Of a stretch of 64,000 bases of DNA, positions 44,037-56,250 are shown in pieces. The stretch spans positions 32,521,336 through 32,585,335 of the forward strand of contig OZ038433.1 in NCBI GenBank assembly GCA_964036275.1, read 5' to 3'. The notes under the pieces are model-generated. The model did not search any database. It worked only from the letters and a program-made list of their open reading frames with translations, and was not told the DNA's origin. Position numbers and translations under genes: made by a program. The first letter of the stretch is position 1; each line of letters starts with the position of its first letter. Source of the stretch: Litoditis marina (lineage: Eukaryota > Nematoda > Chromadorea > Rhabditida > Rhabditidae).

Positions 44037-46820
44037 ATGTTCTATTGGTTGTGTGCCTTGTTGTTCGGCACCGCGAGCGCCTGTCTGCAAACCATTCCGG
44101 GAGATCGTGAGTAATATTATGTATACTATGAATGTTGAGTAATAAGTTACATATAATAGATTGTGAGGAACATGATGAATAACCGAGTTTGTGAGTAATG
44201 GCATAGACACCGTCCTAACCATCAGTAAAAAACTACGCGGAACAATGTTCAACTGACTGTTTCCTGCCAGTTTAAACACTTTTTACAAACTTTGCCGAAC
44301 TTAGAATTCGAGTTAGTATTGATTCTCCGTTGGTCTATGAAAATACTCAATAGTTCTCATTGCAGTTGACGTGGCCCCTCGTGAGTTTCTTTCTCTGCGT
44401 TCACATGGGCGTATTGTGGAGTCAATCGATTCGTTGAATACGGCTTGCAATGTATGAAATAAGGACGATTATGTGCTCGAATCTCAACGCTTCAGTCCTT
44501 TATACTGCAATACATTCTTTAATGCAGAACTTGTCGAGTTCGACGTCAGCAGGCGGCCGTATTACCTTTCCAGGAATAGTTTGGCTGCTAGCCGACTAGC
44601 AATACTAATAGCAATAACGACTAGTGAATAGCGAGTAACTTACACAAGCCGTATTCACTAGCACAATAAACGCTTTCTTTTCTGAACGTTAGTGATTACC
44701 GAAATGGTTAGGTTCGCTCCCCGTTAGTAACCTGTTTGAATTAACTAGGTACGACCTTGTTTGAGGATAACCTTTTTCAGTAACCGGATTATCTGAGTAG
44801 GTAACTTGGAAGTCACCTGACTCTAAAAACCACCAACCTAACACTGCAAACAAGTTTTGAATTGAAAATATCGGTTTATGTTCCAGGCTTATTTTTATAT
44901 CAGAAAAAACGGGAATCAAAAAGGATGTGTTAGCGAGAAAACTCGGTTAGACATATAATTCACCAAATATCAGTGACTGAATTAGGATGCAACCGATTCA
45001 CGTAGAAATAATCTCTGTGATCTGTTTACAGTTTCTTGTGAAGAGGGATGGACACAATTCTCAAGTCACTGTTACAAGGTCGGTTAACCTGATTTCATTT
45101 AAAGTCTCTGAAGGCGTTTAGCCAGACCGTTGCTTCAGAAGTTCTTTTGTTTATACCGTTTGAAATACGAATGGAAACAACTCTTGTAAGAAGATTAGGA
45201 GGAAAAGGAGTTTCGCAGAAATTAAAACTTGAAAAAAGTGACTTTCAAAATCAACGAACCCTACATGCGAGCCTCTAAATTGAGAGTTTACAGATTTTTG
45301 GGGATGACCTAACAGCAAATGACGCGCAGATTGCTTGTATGAGCAGTGGGGCGAACCTGGCTTCGGTGCACAGTGCAGCGGAGCAGACTTTCATAGAAGG
45401 TGAGTTACTCGAGCAACTGGATATGAAGTCAGCAAAAACAGTCATCGACAACTACCACCCCCCTCCCCCCGCCCTCTCGACAGGTAGCCGGCTGAGTCGT
45501 ACCTTAGTGCCCGCACTCACCATAAGTTTCATATTACCATGAGTACAGCGAACCCTATAGCCAAAACACGTTTCTATTCATAGCTGATGTTGACTCGAAT
45601 AGCAAAGGTTCAACCGAAAACGTGAAAAAACATTGGCTGCCTGAAAAAAACAGACATTGAGAAACCTGTGCTTAAGTCTAGTGTAGTCGGCTTGTATCCA
45701 TCGACAGTGGACATGATTGATGTTTCAGAGTTGACTGCGTGCGGGCACTCCTATCTGAAAATCGGAGCGAGGTCAAGTACCTCTGGGGTATGGACAAATG
45801 TGGACGGCACCCCCTTCGACTACTCTAACTTCGATCCTGATGATGACGAGGAAACCGACATCGGGGTCATTGAAGTTAGTTCTCAATAAAACGCTCATCA
45901 GAATAGTAATGTATTCGAGAGGTGGAGAGTTCCATTAACAATTACTTTGTCTCTTATCCAGTAGCCCCAGAGTGCGATTGCTCTTGTGTGAAATCCAACT
46001 TTTTTTCACAGCTCAACTGTCGTGAAAGAATGAGAGTCGGGGTAGGCTTAGTATGATCTTAAGGTGTGATCTCAAGTCACTGTGAATTCAATGTGACACC
46101 TCGTAAAATGTTAAACTAAAATCTAAGCTGCTGTCTAAATTATTCAAACAAAACTACAAAACGATACATGTTACTGTGAGTTACCAAATCGTGTTCTGTG
46201 AACATCACCAAACACCGCGCTCTTGCCTACCGTAACTTTTGTCTTTAAACTCGCAATGACTCTCGTCTGCGAAGTTCGCGGTGGGATCGTGAAACCTACG
46301 GCATTTTTCTGTGATTTGAGCACTATTCCGCTGACTGTCGCGGTTGTTTTCACGCAATCGTCCGCGTATGATCGTAACCGTATGATCTTAACGCGAAGAG
46401 TTCAAGAGCAAAAACGCCAATTTGTTGCAGAAGCTGCTGTCGAGAACATCGTGCAAATCATTACTATTGATCAAAAGTATTTTGGAACTAGTTCATGCAC
46501 TCGATTGATCGTTCTCTCAGACGCGAAAAGTATGAAACTTTACGCGCTGCGTAGCTCAACCTACAAAAACACAAGAGTGCGGAATTTCAAAAACAGTTTG
46601 ACGCAATATCGAGGAGAAAAAACACCGTTGTTTTTAGATTCCGATGATAAGCAATTGAGTAAAATGTTACATAAATAAATATAATATGAATTGTTGTATG
46701 AATACACCAAGTCTATCTTAGATAGAGGACGCTGGATGTACTGACGATGACGCTGGTATCTGGTATGTGTACGGTGAGGATTCTGAAGAGCCCTATCTGT
46801 GCAAGAAAGCCGCAGTTTGA
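44037..46820 (+). CDS. C-type lectin domain protein, secreted (clec family)
   Basis: Exons in phase: 44037-44106, 44366-44380 (15 bases only), 45032-45078, 45294-45399, 45729-45874, 46722-46820 with TGA 46818-46820. Exon 1 encodes a signal peptide (MFYWLCALLFGTASAC). The domain starts SCEEGWTQFSSHCYK, continues IACMSSGANLASVHSAAEQT and LKIG...WTNVDGTPFDYSNF, and ends GIWYVYGEDSEEPYLCKK, the usual Cys positions and WxxxDGTPFDYxNF pattern of nematode C-type lectin-like domains. Such proteins are secreted, often from intestine or epidermis, and several are induced by pathogens; sugar binding here is unproven. The fifth intron is long (847 bases) and contains an unrelated open frame. The tiny second exon is the weakest part of the model. 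Confidence 0.75.
46223..46678 (+). other. 151-residue frame inside a lectin intron
   Basis: The frame is open with a fairly ordinary composition (RVQEQKRQFVAEAAVENI, CTRLIVLSDAKSMKLYALR, ending KQLSKMLHK). It lies wholly in the intron 45875-46721 on the same strand. No domain is recognised. It may be a fragment of another gene inserted there, or chance. Confidence 0.25.
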
Positions 46821-49800
46821 GATTTCACAATATGATTCGACCATTTCGTTACAACGTGTCACCTTAATAAACGACTACAATCATTATATCGCCACATTTG
46901 ACAGTGAACAACAATCACCAACGAGTATTGAAACTACTCGTCCCCCTTGAATGGCGTACCGCAGAAGTCAGCAACACAACTTACTTACGTCGATCACTTG
47001 CCATCTACGGAAAAAGTCAGTTGTGAAGACTGAAAAGAATTCTAACCCCACACTCAGGCTAAAATCAATCCCAGCTACTCAAATGGACTCGAAAAACTCA
47101 AGTTGTCCTCCGATTTTCCTCAAACTTGGAAACCAAATTATTGGGTCCAAAAACACTCGAAACATGGCTTCACTAGAACAGAAACTAGTAACATCGATAT
47201 TTTCTCGTCTTTGTTTGTGTTTTCGTAATGTTGTCTACTAATCGTTCTCTTTTTGCTAGTTGTACGCTAGTTGTAAAACTTTTCATGTTGCCTATTCACA
47301 GAGTGGATCTTGTCAATTCATTCTATGAGAACTCTCAGTTAGGGGTGTGTGAGAAGCCGAATGTAGACAACTATTATGCTGAGGTGGTAATATATCGCAA
47401 GTGACTGGCCCCGTGACTATCAACAACTGAACAAAAAAAACACGTTACGATATACCGCTTTTGGCGCCGATAGGCGAAGGGAACTGGCGCCATTGACAAA
47501 TGTATAATATTTGAGACATCAACTCACTTGCCATGTAGCCAAATTATCATTACCAAATTAGAAACCTTCATCTTGGAACTTTCCGGTTTTTTTAGTTTCG
47601 GCAGAAATTGGCGCACGCATCTGGCGCAAAAACGGGACGTAATTATCTAAATTTTTGAGCTACCACCGAACACTACATGTGTTAATCATCAAATAGAGCG
47701 AAAATTTCAAACGATTACATCAACGATTCGGTGTGTTCTGGTTTTGGCGCCATTTGGCGACTGATCCGAGCACCAGAAGATGAATTTCGGTTCGGAAAAT
47801 CTCAAATTGTCAGACAATCTTCAATTCATGATCCTTTAACGTTATCTTTCTTTAGTTGGAAAACTATTATATTTGAAGCTATTCATCGATTGAAAGCAAA
47901 AAACGAGTCCGCAATGGCCAAACCAAAGACAACTCAAAAACCAAAACATTGATGAAATCACAAAATCTCCAATACATACCTATCATGATACAGAGAGTTA
48001 TTGAGGAATCGAGTTTTATATAAGAACAAGGTGATAAAAACTTAGAAAATTCCAAACCAAATGGCCAGCCACTTTTGGTCTCTTCGTGTACAAATCATGA
48101 TTATCGATTTACGTCGGCGTATTACGCAAAATTTTGGCGTAGCGTACTTCAAAAATATTACTTTTTTCGGCGTAATACGCGAAAATCAAGTACGCCGCGT
48201 ACTTGATTTGAGACGCGTTTAACGTTTGAAGCCTATAACGTTTTTTGAAAAACTCTGACGTTTTTCCATGAGTTTACTCAAAATATTCATATTTTTATAT
48301 TGTTTCCGTGAATTTTACTTTCTGGGCCAATTCACTGGAGAACCAGTTCCTATCCAAACCAAATCGGGAACCAGTCACTGGAAAACCGAACCGACCGAAC
48401 CTACTTTTGAACTTTTTCACAGCAATTCGTTTCTCAAAATACTCTTTTTTCTTATTACAAGCATATTTTTGTACAATTTATTCTTATTCAACAATCGCAC
48501 TTGTTTTTTCTTCTTTCACTTGCATGATTCAACGGTTTCAGACCAGGGTAAGTGACTGACTGCTTAAAATTAGAGTTTCTCTCGTACCCGATGGTCATAC
48601 CGCCTCGTAGTCGTCGTCAGTTGATTGTTTTATTGCGAGAAGCAGTTTCCATATTTGGAAATCTTCTACTATAGAATAGGAAAGTAGGGAATACATTCGT
48701 GAGGAACACCTTCCTATGCTGAGCACTCGGTTCCGTACTTTCGAAACTTATCATGCGTCTCGTAATGGAACTGCATTCATGCCGTATATACGACTAACTA
48801 TTCCCGAATTCGAAGATCCACACTCCAAGATTGCTGATCTCCTTACCTACGAAGTGACTCATTGCGCGCCTATCAATTTGAGGTTATGCCTGTTCTTGAG
48901 GTGGGTGAACTCCAAATCAACGTTCCACGAAAAAACTTTCTGATTGAAAATTTGTAAAATTTGCATAACATCAAGCAATAAAGAAGGGGACATGAACATT
49001 TTCACTGTGACGCGACTTGACTTGGTTTATTTACATCCAGATTTATTTTCACTTTTCAGTCCCTAATTGTGTATTCGTATGTGATTGAGTGTTTTGAAAT
49101 CATTTTCGCACTTCTATAGGCTATTTTGAGCATACCCCGTACGCAACCCCCCTATCGGTGTCATTACGTAAGCCGCTTTTCTGAGAAAACGAAGCAAGAT
49201 AGGGATATAAAAGTATATGTATTTTTGATAATGGTTTTTCATTTGCCATAGGGTCAGTTTGTTAACTCAGAAGTCAAAATTAAAGCGGGACGGATTCTTT
49301 AAGTCAAGACAAAATACCAAACATTCCCTTTCACTTCAATACTTCGGTAATACGTCACGTGACTAAATGATCCCTTTTAGGCCTGTAATTGTTTCAACCG
49401 TCGAATTATCCCTATTAAAACCTACTAGGGCCGTTTATGATATCAGTTTTCGTCTCAAATACACAATTTAGTTTTTTCATAACTCGCGTACATACCTAAA
49501 AGTTGTGCAGCACAGTTGCATTCAAAATCAGAAAGCAATGAAAAAACGTGGTAGATATCAGTTTCCTCTCTGCCCGCCCTTACTAAATTACTCGAAATCG
49601 CTTCCGTCAAGTCCCTTGACTTTTCATCTGAGCGGCTGAGCGGTAGTTTGATAACACACACCATAAGTCTCACACTCTCACCCCAGTACATGACATTCTA
49701 ATAGCAGAGACTTGTCTGTACCTATGAACACGCAGAAACTAACCGCATATGTAAAATTGAAAAAATTAGCAGAGACTGAAGACAGGGGAATTGGTCTTTC

Positions 49801-50064
49801 GTCGCTCTAGGAGGGAAGTCGACATGTTCTCTGTTTCACCGATCGATGTCATTTTACAGTAATCCTTCAGAGATTCAGAAAAATATTGTAACAAGCGATT
49901 CATTATTTTTATTTTAAACTTTCTAGGAGTGAACGTGTAGAAATTATTCCTGAAATTTGGATAAAATTCAAAAACGACATTATACCAAACTTCGATCTGA
50001 AAGTCTGAGCAGATTACTGTTGAGGGTTATAATTGAGTGGAACAAACTATAGTTAGTGTTTCAG
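46821..50064. repeat. intergenic with GGCGCC repeat at 47457-47930
   Basis: The 47457-47930 part shares GGCGCC motifs and GCAATGGCCAAACCAAA with 41.2-42.1 kb. Around 48110-48210 are several GGCGTA/TACGCC motifs in both senses. A 75-residue frame at 48716-48943 has no domain. I looked for the upstream exons of the second lectin copy and found none. Confidence 0.35.
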
Positions 50065-51692
50065 AACTGGCTGCGCGCGAGCATGACTATGTGAAGATCG
50101 GAGTTGAGTCGACCACCTCTGGAGTTTGGACGAACATGGACGGCACCACGTTCGCCTACTCCAACTTTGTTTCTGGCGATGAGAACAAAGTCGGAGTTGC
50201 TGAAGTTAGTTTTCTGGATATCGCTGACGGTGACATTCATGAAGAGGAGCGATGACTAATTTACCAAACGTTTTCAGTTCAGAAAGTTTAGTTCAAAAAT
50301 TACATTCATTCACATTATTCAATGTTTCGCTAATGCAACCTGGAATTTTCTCAGTTCAAGAAGTTCAGTTTAAAAATTTGATGTATTTATACATCTTATA
50401 CAATCAGAACACGGACAACGAAAGCTCTCTGCAGCCTGTCAGTGAGGTCTATCTTGTCTGAAATCTCATATCCCATACCTTGTTGCCCAGATATAGTTAT
50501 CTGAATAACCGATCTACACGCTCGTTCCCGGACTATTGAATCTTTCCAGCGGATTGTCCTAGACTTTAAGTTCAAAGTCCAGGAAGTCCCAACACTTTTG
50601 TCCTGACACTTTGTTCTAACACTTTTGGAACTGTAACGTTCATAAATGTAAAGTTCAGAGACGTTTAGGCTTTTCTAGTCACACTAAACTTTCTCTCGGC
50701 GAAATGTTGTCTAGAAGCTGAGTTGAGGAACAGATCAAGAAGATATAACTTTCCAAATTATTTAAACGTGATTATTTTGATACTGGAAAAGGTGAATAGA
50801 GAAGATGTCGAGAAAGGGGAAATTACGATAAAAAGATCTCAAAAAACATACATGTCAAGAAGTTGAGTCCCATTAAAATAGAGTATTTAAGTTCATAACG
50901 CTTGTGATAACACTGCTAAGAAACTGAAAAGACATGGTATTTGAATTATATGCGAAACCAACAAAATGATTGAAAGGTTAGAATAGAATAGAATAGATTT
51001 ATTCGCGATTCAACATGTGACTTTCAACATTGTTGGATGTGGCACTCCGATTGGAGAAATAAAAGAAGAAAAAAATGGATGATGAAAAGGATAATTGTTC
51101 GGGGGGTTGCTGAACCTTATTGTAGCTGGAAAATGAAACACTTATTTTGAAACTGTGCTCTCTATACAAGTATAATACATTCGTTCGAAGGTTAATTGGA
51201 AAGCTGCCAAAGTCGCGAACTGCAATAACTATACTAACTCAGACTACCGGGCGCTGGATGGAAGTTCCCTTTCACCATATTCTCGAACGCACCTGTATGG
51301 CTAAGAGATGTCATCTAGATTTTCAGATTTCAGGTTTCAATTTCTATCCGCCTCATAACAATGTTATATCTATAGAATCAACGAATCGAAGATGTGAATA
51401 TATGATAGGAATCTCGGGTTTCGCTGCAAAATCACTATACCGACGATTGTATACGATTAACTTTATTTCTTCTAATATAACTATTACCGAAATAAATGTC
51501 TGGAATAAAATACTCTCTTACATCAACCAGAGAACATCAACTTCAGACGTAACCAGTACACAATCCACGTTTTGTCAAACTTTTATGCTAATTTCAACCT
51601 TCATCTTGTTGACTTACCCTCTTTTTCTTACAACGAAAATTTGCGTACCTCATGCGTTCTTCATATTTGGTTCATGCTTTCTTTATGTTTAG
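50065..51692 (+). pseudogene. partial second C-type lectin copy
   Basis: Exon 50065-50204 closely matches exon 45729-45874 of the lectin gene (ELAAREHDYVKIGVES versus ELTACGHSYLKIGARS; then SGVWTNMDGTTFAYSNF), with the same phase, the same TTTCAG acceptor context and the same GTTAGT donor. A later exon beginning about 51246 reads TTGRWMEVPFHHILERTCMA, resembling the W-x-(D/E)-V-P end of such domains, and stays open to 51692 with a Ser/Thr-rich part and a hydrophobic end. Signal peptide and first domain exons are absent, and the conserved Cys of the shared exon is Arg here. Probably a truncated duplicate. Confidence 0.5.
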
Positions 51693-54682
51693 TTCATATG
51701 CGTATTTCATACGCATTTCATGCGCATTCGTAAAATGAACTGCGAACAGGAAAACTTACCGGGGAATAATAGTTTGGTATGCAAGGCGCTCTTAGTTCGG
51801 TTTTGTTGATTCGAATTTTCAGACTTGACGTTTTCGCATCAATTTTGCTTGATTTGTAACTAAACTGATTCAGCTATTCAAATATCACCACAATTTTTTA
51901 ATATCATGATGTTATTATCGAGTTGTTGACCAAAGTGACATTTGACGTAGCGCCGTACAACTATTAAAATTAATATGAGAACGTTCTGATTATTGAAATA
52001 TTCTGATTGAGTATGACGTAAAATTGTCATTACTTTCGATTGAATAAACTTTCGAAGTCAGAAAGATCGTAGTTTTTGAGTAACACAGCCCGTTCTGTAA
52101 AAAGTCGGTTTTTCTTTTCCCATACGTCCGGATAACTGTTCTGTAACTCATGTAAATCGTTTTATAATTGTAAATGTTTCCGTTTTTTGAACTTGCTTGA
52201 AACGTCCTCTTTTTGAATATGTTAACAGACTGTTGTTTTGAAATTAAGGTCATGTGTAGCAAGTAGTTTGCCACGAAAAAGTTCGCAAATTTTCACAAAT
52301 GATGTTCGTGTTCGGTCCGTTCCCAATATGTTATCAAAAACTTCACGTCAAATTACTCAAAGAAACTTATTTTGAGAAAATTATTCCAAAAAAGAAACAA
52401 AAATACTTTCCAGCCGTAAAAGTAGACACAAAAAATGTTAGTAACTTATTGTTTAGGCCGAACTGCGCCAAAAAGTTTTAACTCAAATACAACAAATTAG
52501 ATATTATCTGGTAGAGAAAATAGTAATGTATCTCCCTGTCAAAATTCAACCGAGTGTAGACGTGCATAGCTGGTGGTTTACCACGGCGTTCTCAAGAACA
52601 GCTTTATTAAATAAGGAACTCGCGTCCTCGATTTGAGACGCTCCGCAAATGATTCGCGTGAAAATAAGCGCGATACGCAGCGAATTAGTGCTGGCACCGT
52701 TCCAAATTGCAGTGGGATACAGTGTCCCGCCACGAAAACTTTGTGGACGGAGCTCAATACAAGTTTAATCGCAAAAATTACTGTATGCGAGAACGCCGTG
52801 TTACTGTGCCATTGGCAATGTGGTCAGCTCAATTAGCAGTTATAATTAGTACGACATAAACGCCATAGGTAACTGTGTTTACTGTGTAACTGTGTTAAAT
52901 GAATTTTGTTTCACCACATAATTTTCTTAGAAAATATAATACCTTGTTTGTACGACACAAAACTGATTTGTTGTATATAATGAAAACTGACTAGACGCCT
53001 GCGGCGTCTAGCAGTTGTAAATCTTGTATATACTCGGATAATCCAGTGTCACGGCCCCCGCCGACTCAAAATCTCAGTCGGCGGCGGCCGTGACAAATTA
53101 TTAAAAACAACGATTTAGCTTGGCGCGCATGGTAGAGCCCGGTGTTTACACCGTGCGGTTGACATCATGGAGTGTCTTAACGGATTTCAAAAATTATTGA
53201 CCGTCTCTTTTTTAAATCTTCTATTACGATTTTCATTCGTATTTTATAGTCTTTTCCGCTAATTTTTGTCAAGGTCTTACTTGTAGTAATTGTTTAGTGG
53301 TTACTGGTTGCATTTTCGCTTTAACTCTTCAATATAATGCACTAATTCTACTGGAAAACTGCGAAAACCACTCAGTTCATCTAAATCAAGTTTAATTATG
53401 AATAATTCAGCAAGCACGCAAATCCATATCTCATACTTGTTTATTCATAATTTTATTCGTGTTTGTAGTTCTCATATATAGAATAAAATAGAATAGTTTA
53501 TTCGCGAATGAACACGTCCTGTAGTCTTCTTGTTTCACATTGGAGGTTTAGTGTGACACTGCTATTGGATATTTACATTTTTTTGTATTCATATTTTCAT
53601 TTGTATTAGTTTTTCACAGGTTATCTCCCCATATCTGAAGTCATTGTCTCACATTCAAGACGAATCGTCCAGTTGGATGACTCGAATATATTTCCTATTC
53701 TTCTACACAAGGATATGACACAAGGACGGACAGATTAAATCGGTACGCTTTGTGTTTTTATTTTGTATTGCTGTAACTCAATTCCTGTAACTCGTTAGTT
53801 TTGTTCAATACCATGATGTTAATTCGTAATTCTAGAGGAGAATTAGTAAAGGCTGAAGGGTTGGTGTTTGTGAACACAGCAAGCAGTAAGGGATATCATA
53901 CTATTTTTGAGAAAGTAACGGGTTTTATCGTTAAATAGCGCGTATCTCCTTAATTTGACCGAAAAATGCCAAATTTTCGGGGTTTCGTTTCTTATTTAGA
54001 GAGAGAGGGTTATTAGTGAATTTCACACAATTTTAACCCAAGAATGGGACATACGACCAGTAGGGTTGTCCAAGTAGCCAGAAATATAGAAAAACGGGCT
54101 ACATTTTCGCCGAATATGAGAAAGTTGTCTATTTTTGATACAAAATCATTAATTTTCCTATGCTTCAATCTAAAAACGGACGGCTTTTTGCTGAACAGTG
54201 GGAGGCGGTTTGCACATGTAACCAAAATGCAACTGAGTTGCATGTGTAGAGAAAATTCGGTTGCTTTCGGTTGCTTTCCAAATGCAACTAAACACTCAAT
54301 TTTTGGACTTTTTTTCCTGTTTTTAATGCAATTTGGTTGCTTAGGTTGCATTTGGAAAGGAACCGACTGTCTTTACACATGCAACCCGGTTGCTTTTTGG
54401 TTGCATGCAACCCGGTTGCTTGTGTAATTGGCCACAGTGGGACCATACTGGTGTATGGAAATGGGGCTCTGGCATATTGGCACAATGTAGAATGTAGTTG
54501 TATACAATTTGAGGACTGTCCGTAGAGGATAGGCCTTTTTCACACTATATACTTCACTGGTAATACGCATATTGGAACCCTCATTATTTTTATTATATTT
54601 GAATCCGTATTTCCTAAGACCGAATAGGTGATATGAAGGTCGTAATTTCGTAAGTTCTGCCAACTTACTAGTTACTTTGCAG
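51693..54682. repeat. intergenic with hairpin 53047-53095 and GGTTGC element
   Basis: 53047-53095 is a hairpin with 20-base arms (TGTCACGGCCCCCGCCGACT and its near-perfect complement). About 54200-54450 is rich in GGTTGC/GCAACC in inverted arrangement (CATGCAACCCGGTTGC). A repeat beginning AGAATAG...TTTATTCGCGA is shared between 50990 and 53490. No supported gene. Confidence 0.4.
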
Positions 54683-54773
54683 AGATAATGAAATGGTTCG
54701 GACAGCTGTGGGTGAATCCTAGAAATCCGATTCTATACAGGACGCTAGAAGAAGAGAACCTCTATACTCAAAA
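54683..54773 (+). CDS. small first exon, unrecognised
   Basis: A TTTGCAG acceptor is followed by ATG and the sequence MKWFGQLWVNPRNPIL, YRTLEEENLYTQK, then a GTGAGT donor in phase 0. A good start exon for a nematode gene. The acceptor at about 54829 would give a stop within five codons, so either the product is very short or the right acceptor is elsewhere. Confidence 0.35.
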
Positions 54774-54888
54774 AGTGAGTTATTTTACAATTGAATGCTA
54801 TCGATGACATGAAATTTTCATATCTTACAGTTTCATTCATCTTAGATGTTTCCTAACCGGAGTGAAATGATTTGAACTGCAATGCAAT

Positions 54889-55107
54889 ATGAGACTACGG
54901 GATATTATAATAATTGCCTTTTTCTTCTTGGTACTATTGTTACTAAATACACTAACATTCGAGTTTTCCTGTTGCCTTTTTCAATTACCTACTTTAGCAA
55001 TTAATAGAGTTTTGCTGTTTTCAATAACGTTCATCGGTACCCTTTTTAGACTCTTCTATCATTTTACATTGGATCACCGTGCTCAGTGGAAGTCGGACTT
55101 CGAATAA
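54889..55107 (+). CDS. small membrane protein frame
   Basis: 72 residues with two hydrophobic helices (IIIIAFFFLVLLLLNTL; VLLFSITFIGTLFRLF) and a polar tail DHRAQWKSDFE. It could be the last exon of the gene starting at 54683, but the frame has a stop just upstream and no acceptor joins them. Unrecognised. Confidence 0.3.
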   Translation: MRLRDIIIIAFFFLVLLLLNTLTFEFSCCLFQLPTLAINRVLLFSITFIGTLFRLFYHFTLDHRAQWKSDFE

Positions 55108-56131
55108 TCGACTTCATGAATGTCGGCGATTGCCAGTCTGCCGAATCATCTTCAAAGAACGGCGCTGATGTTTCTAGCTGATAGGATTTAGAAATTATCA
55201 GTTTTGTTTCGTGAGTGGGCGTCAACTCGGCTAAAACATGTAGAATATAGAGAATATCGTGATGTAATGATATATGTTAACCTAGTTGTCGCCAGTTTCT
55301 TTTGTCATTCATTTTTTGGAAATCAGTGAATTTCTCGGATTACTAAAGGGCTGTCTCGAGCAGGTTCTAGTTGACTTGTGAGGTACCTCAATGTTTCATT
55401 ATTACGCTTAAAGCGTACTAACTACGTGTTTTTCACAAGAGAACAGTTAACCGGAGAATCTGGTTATGGTTACATCATTTACTAGTTTGGTTATGGGTAG
55501 TTCGAGTCAATGTGTAATCCGCTAACTAAATTGTACTTCGTACGTTGATAATATCTTATACTCTTCTCTCAGTGCACATACTCTAGAATTTGTTTAGACT
55601 TGTTAGATTTAGCTTTAACTATTTGAAATGAATTTGAAGTTGTTTTCATGATCAAGTTTTATAATAGCTATTCATTTCTTAGCAACTATCGGCAATTTAT
55701 CAACATTCAATGATATGTAGTTATGCTCGTACTCGTAGTATGTTGCATGAAGAACTATTACGTCGATCACTCACATCGTCTTATTTTCAATAAAAATCAG
55801 GAATTTACGTTAGAAACTTAGTGTGATATCATATGTGTATTCTAATTTTTCTATTTAATAGTCTCTATTTGTGTTATAGTGTGATTTTTGGACATCGTTA
55901 ATTGCGCTTTTGCATTTTTCTAACATATTTTCGAATGTTTCATAATGATGTTTGTTTTTGCTGCCATTCTCATTAGGATTTTCTTTTGTGTCAAGACTTT
56001 TACAATGTTTAGCGTAGTTTTTAATATTAATACTTATGTCTTATGATTGAATAAATTGGTTTATTATTACTATTGTTTTTGTTTATTGTGAGGTTTCAAT
56101 ATGGATAGGAGGATATCGCCAACGAGCGTTT
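55108..56131. other. AT-rich intergenic DNA
   Basis: Nothing recognised. Confidence 0.3.
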
Positions 56132-56250
56132 TGTCACGGCCCCATCCGCCTAGTGACATTGTCGGGCAGACTCGCGAGACGGAACTCACAATGTCGTTGC
56201 CGTCTCGCGAGTCTGCCCGACAATGTCACTAGGCGGATGGGGCCGTGACA
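56132..56250. mobile_element. perfect hairpin, 51-base arms, 17-base loop
   Basis: The arms begin TGTCACGGCCCCATCCGCCT and are exact reverse complements over 51 bases. The termini TGTCACGGCC are shared with the hairpin at 53047-53095. The flanks on both sides carry CGTTTTG, possibly a target duplication. Such a perfect arm suggests a recent insertion or a selected hairpin. Confidence 0.8.

Noticed and set aside
53481..53600. Possible LINE 3' tail with AGAATAG repeats
   Set aside because: A relative exists near 50990, but no reverse transcriptase remnant is attached, so I only note it as a repeat.
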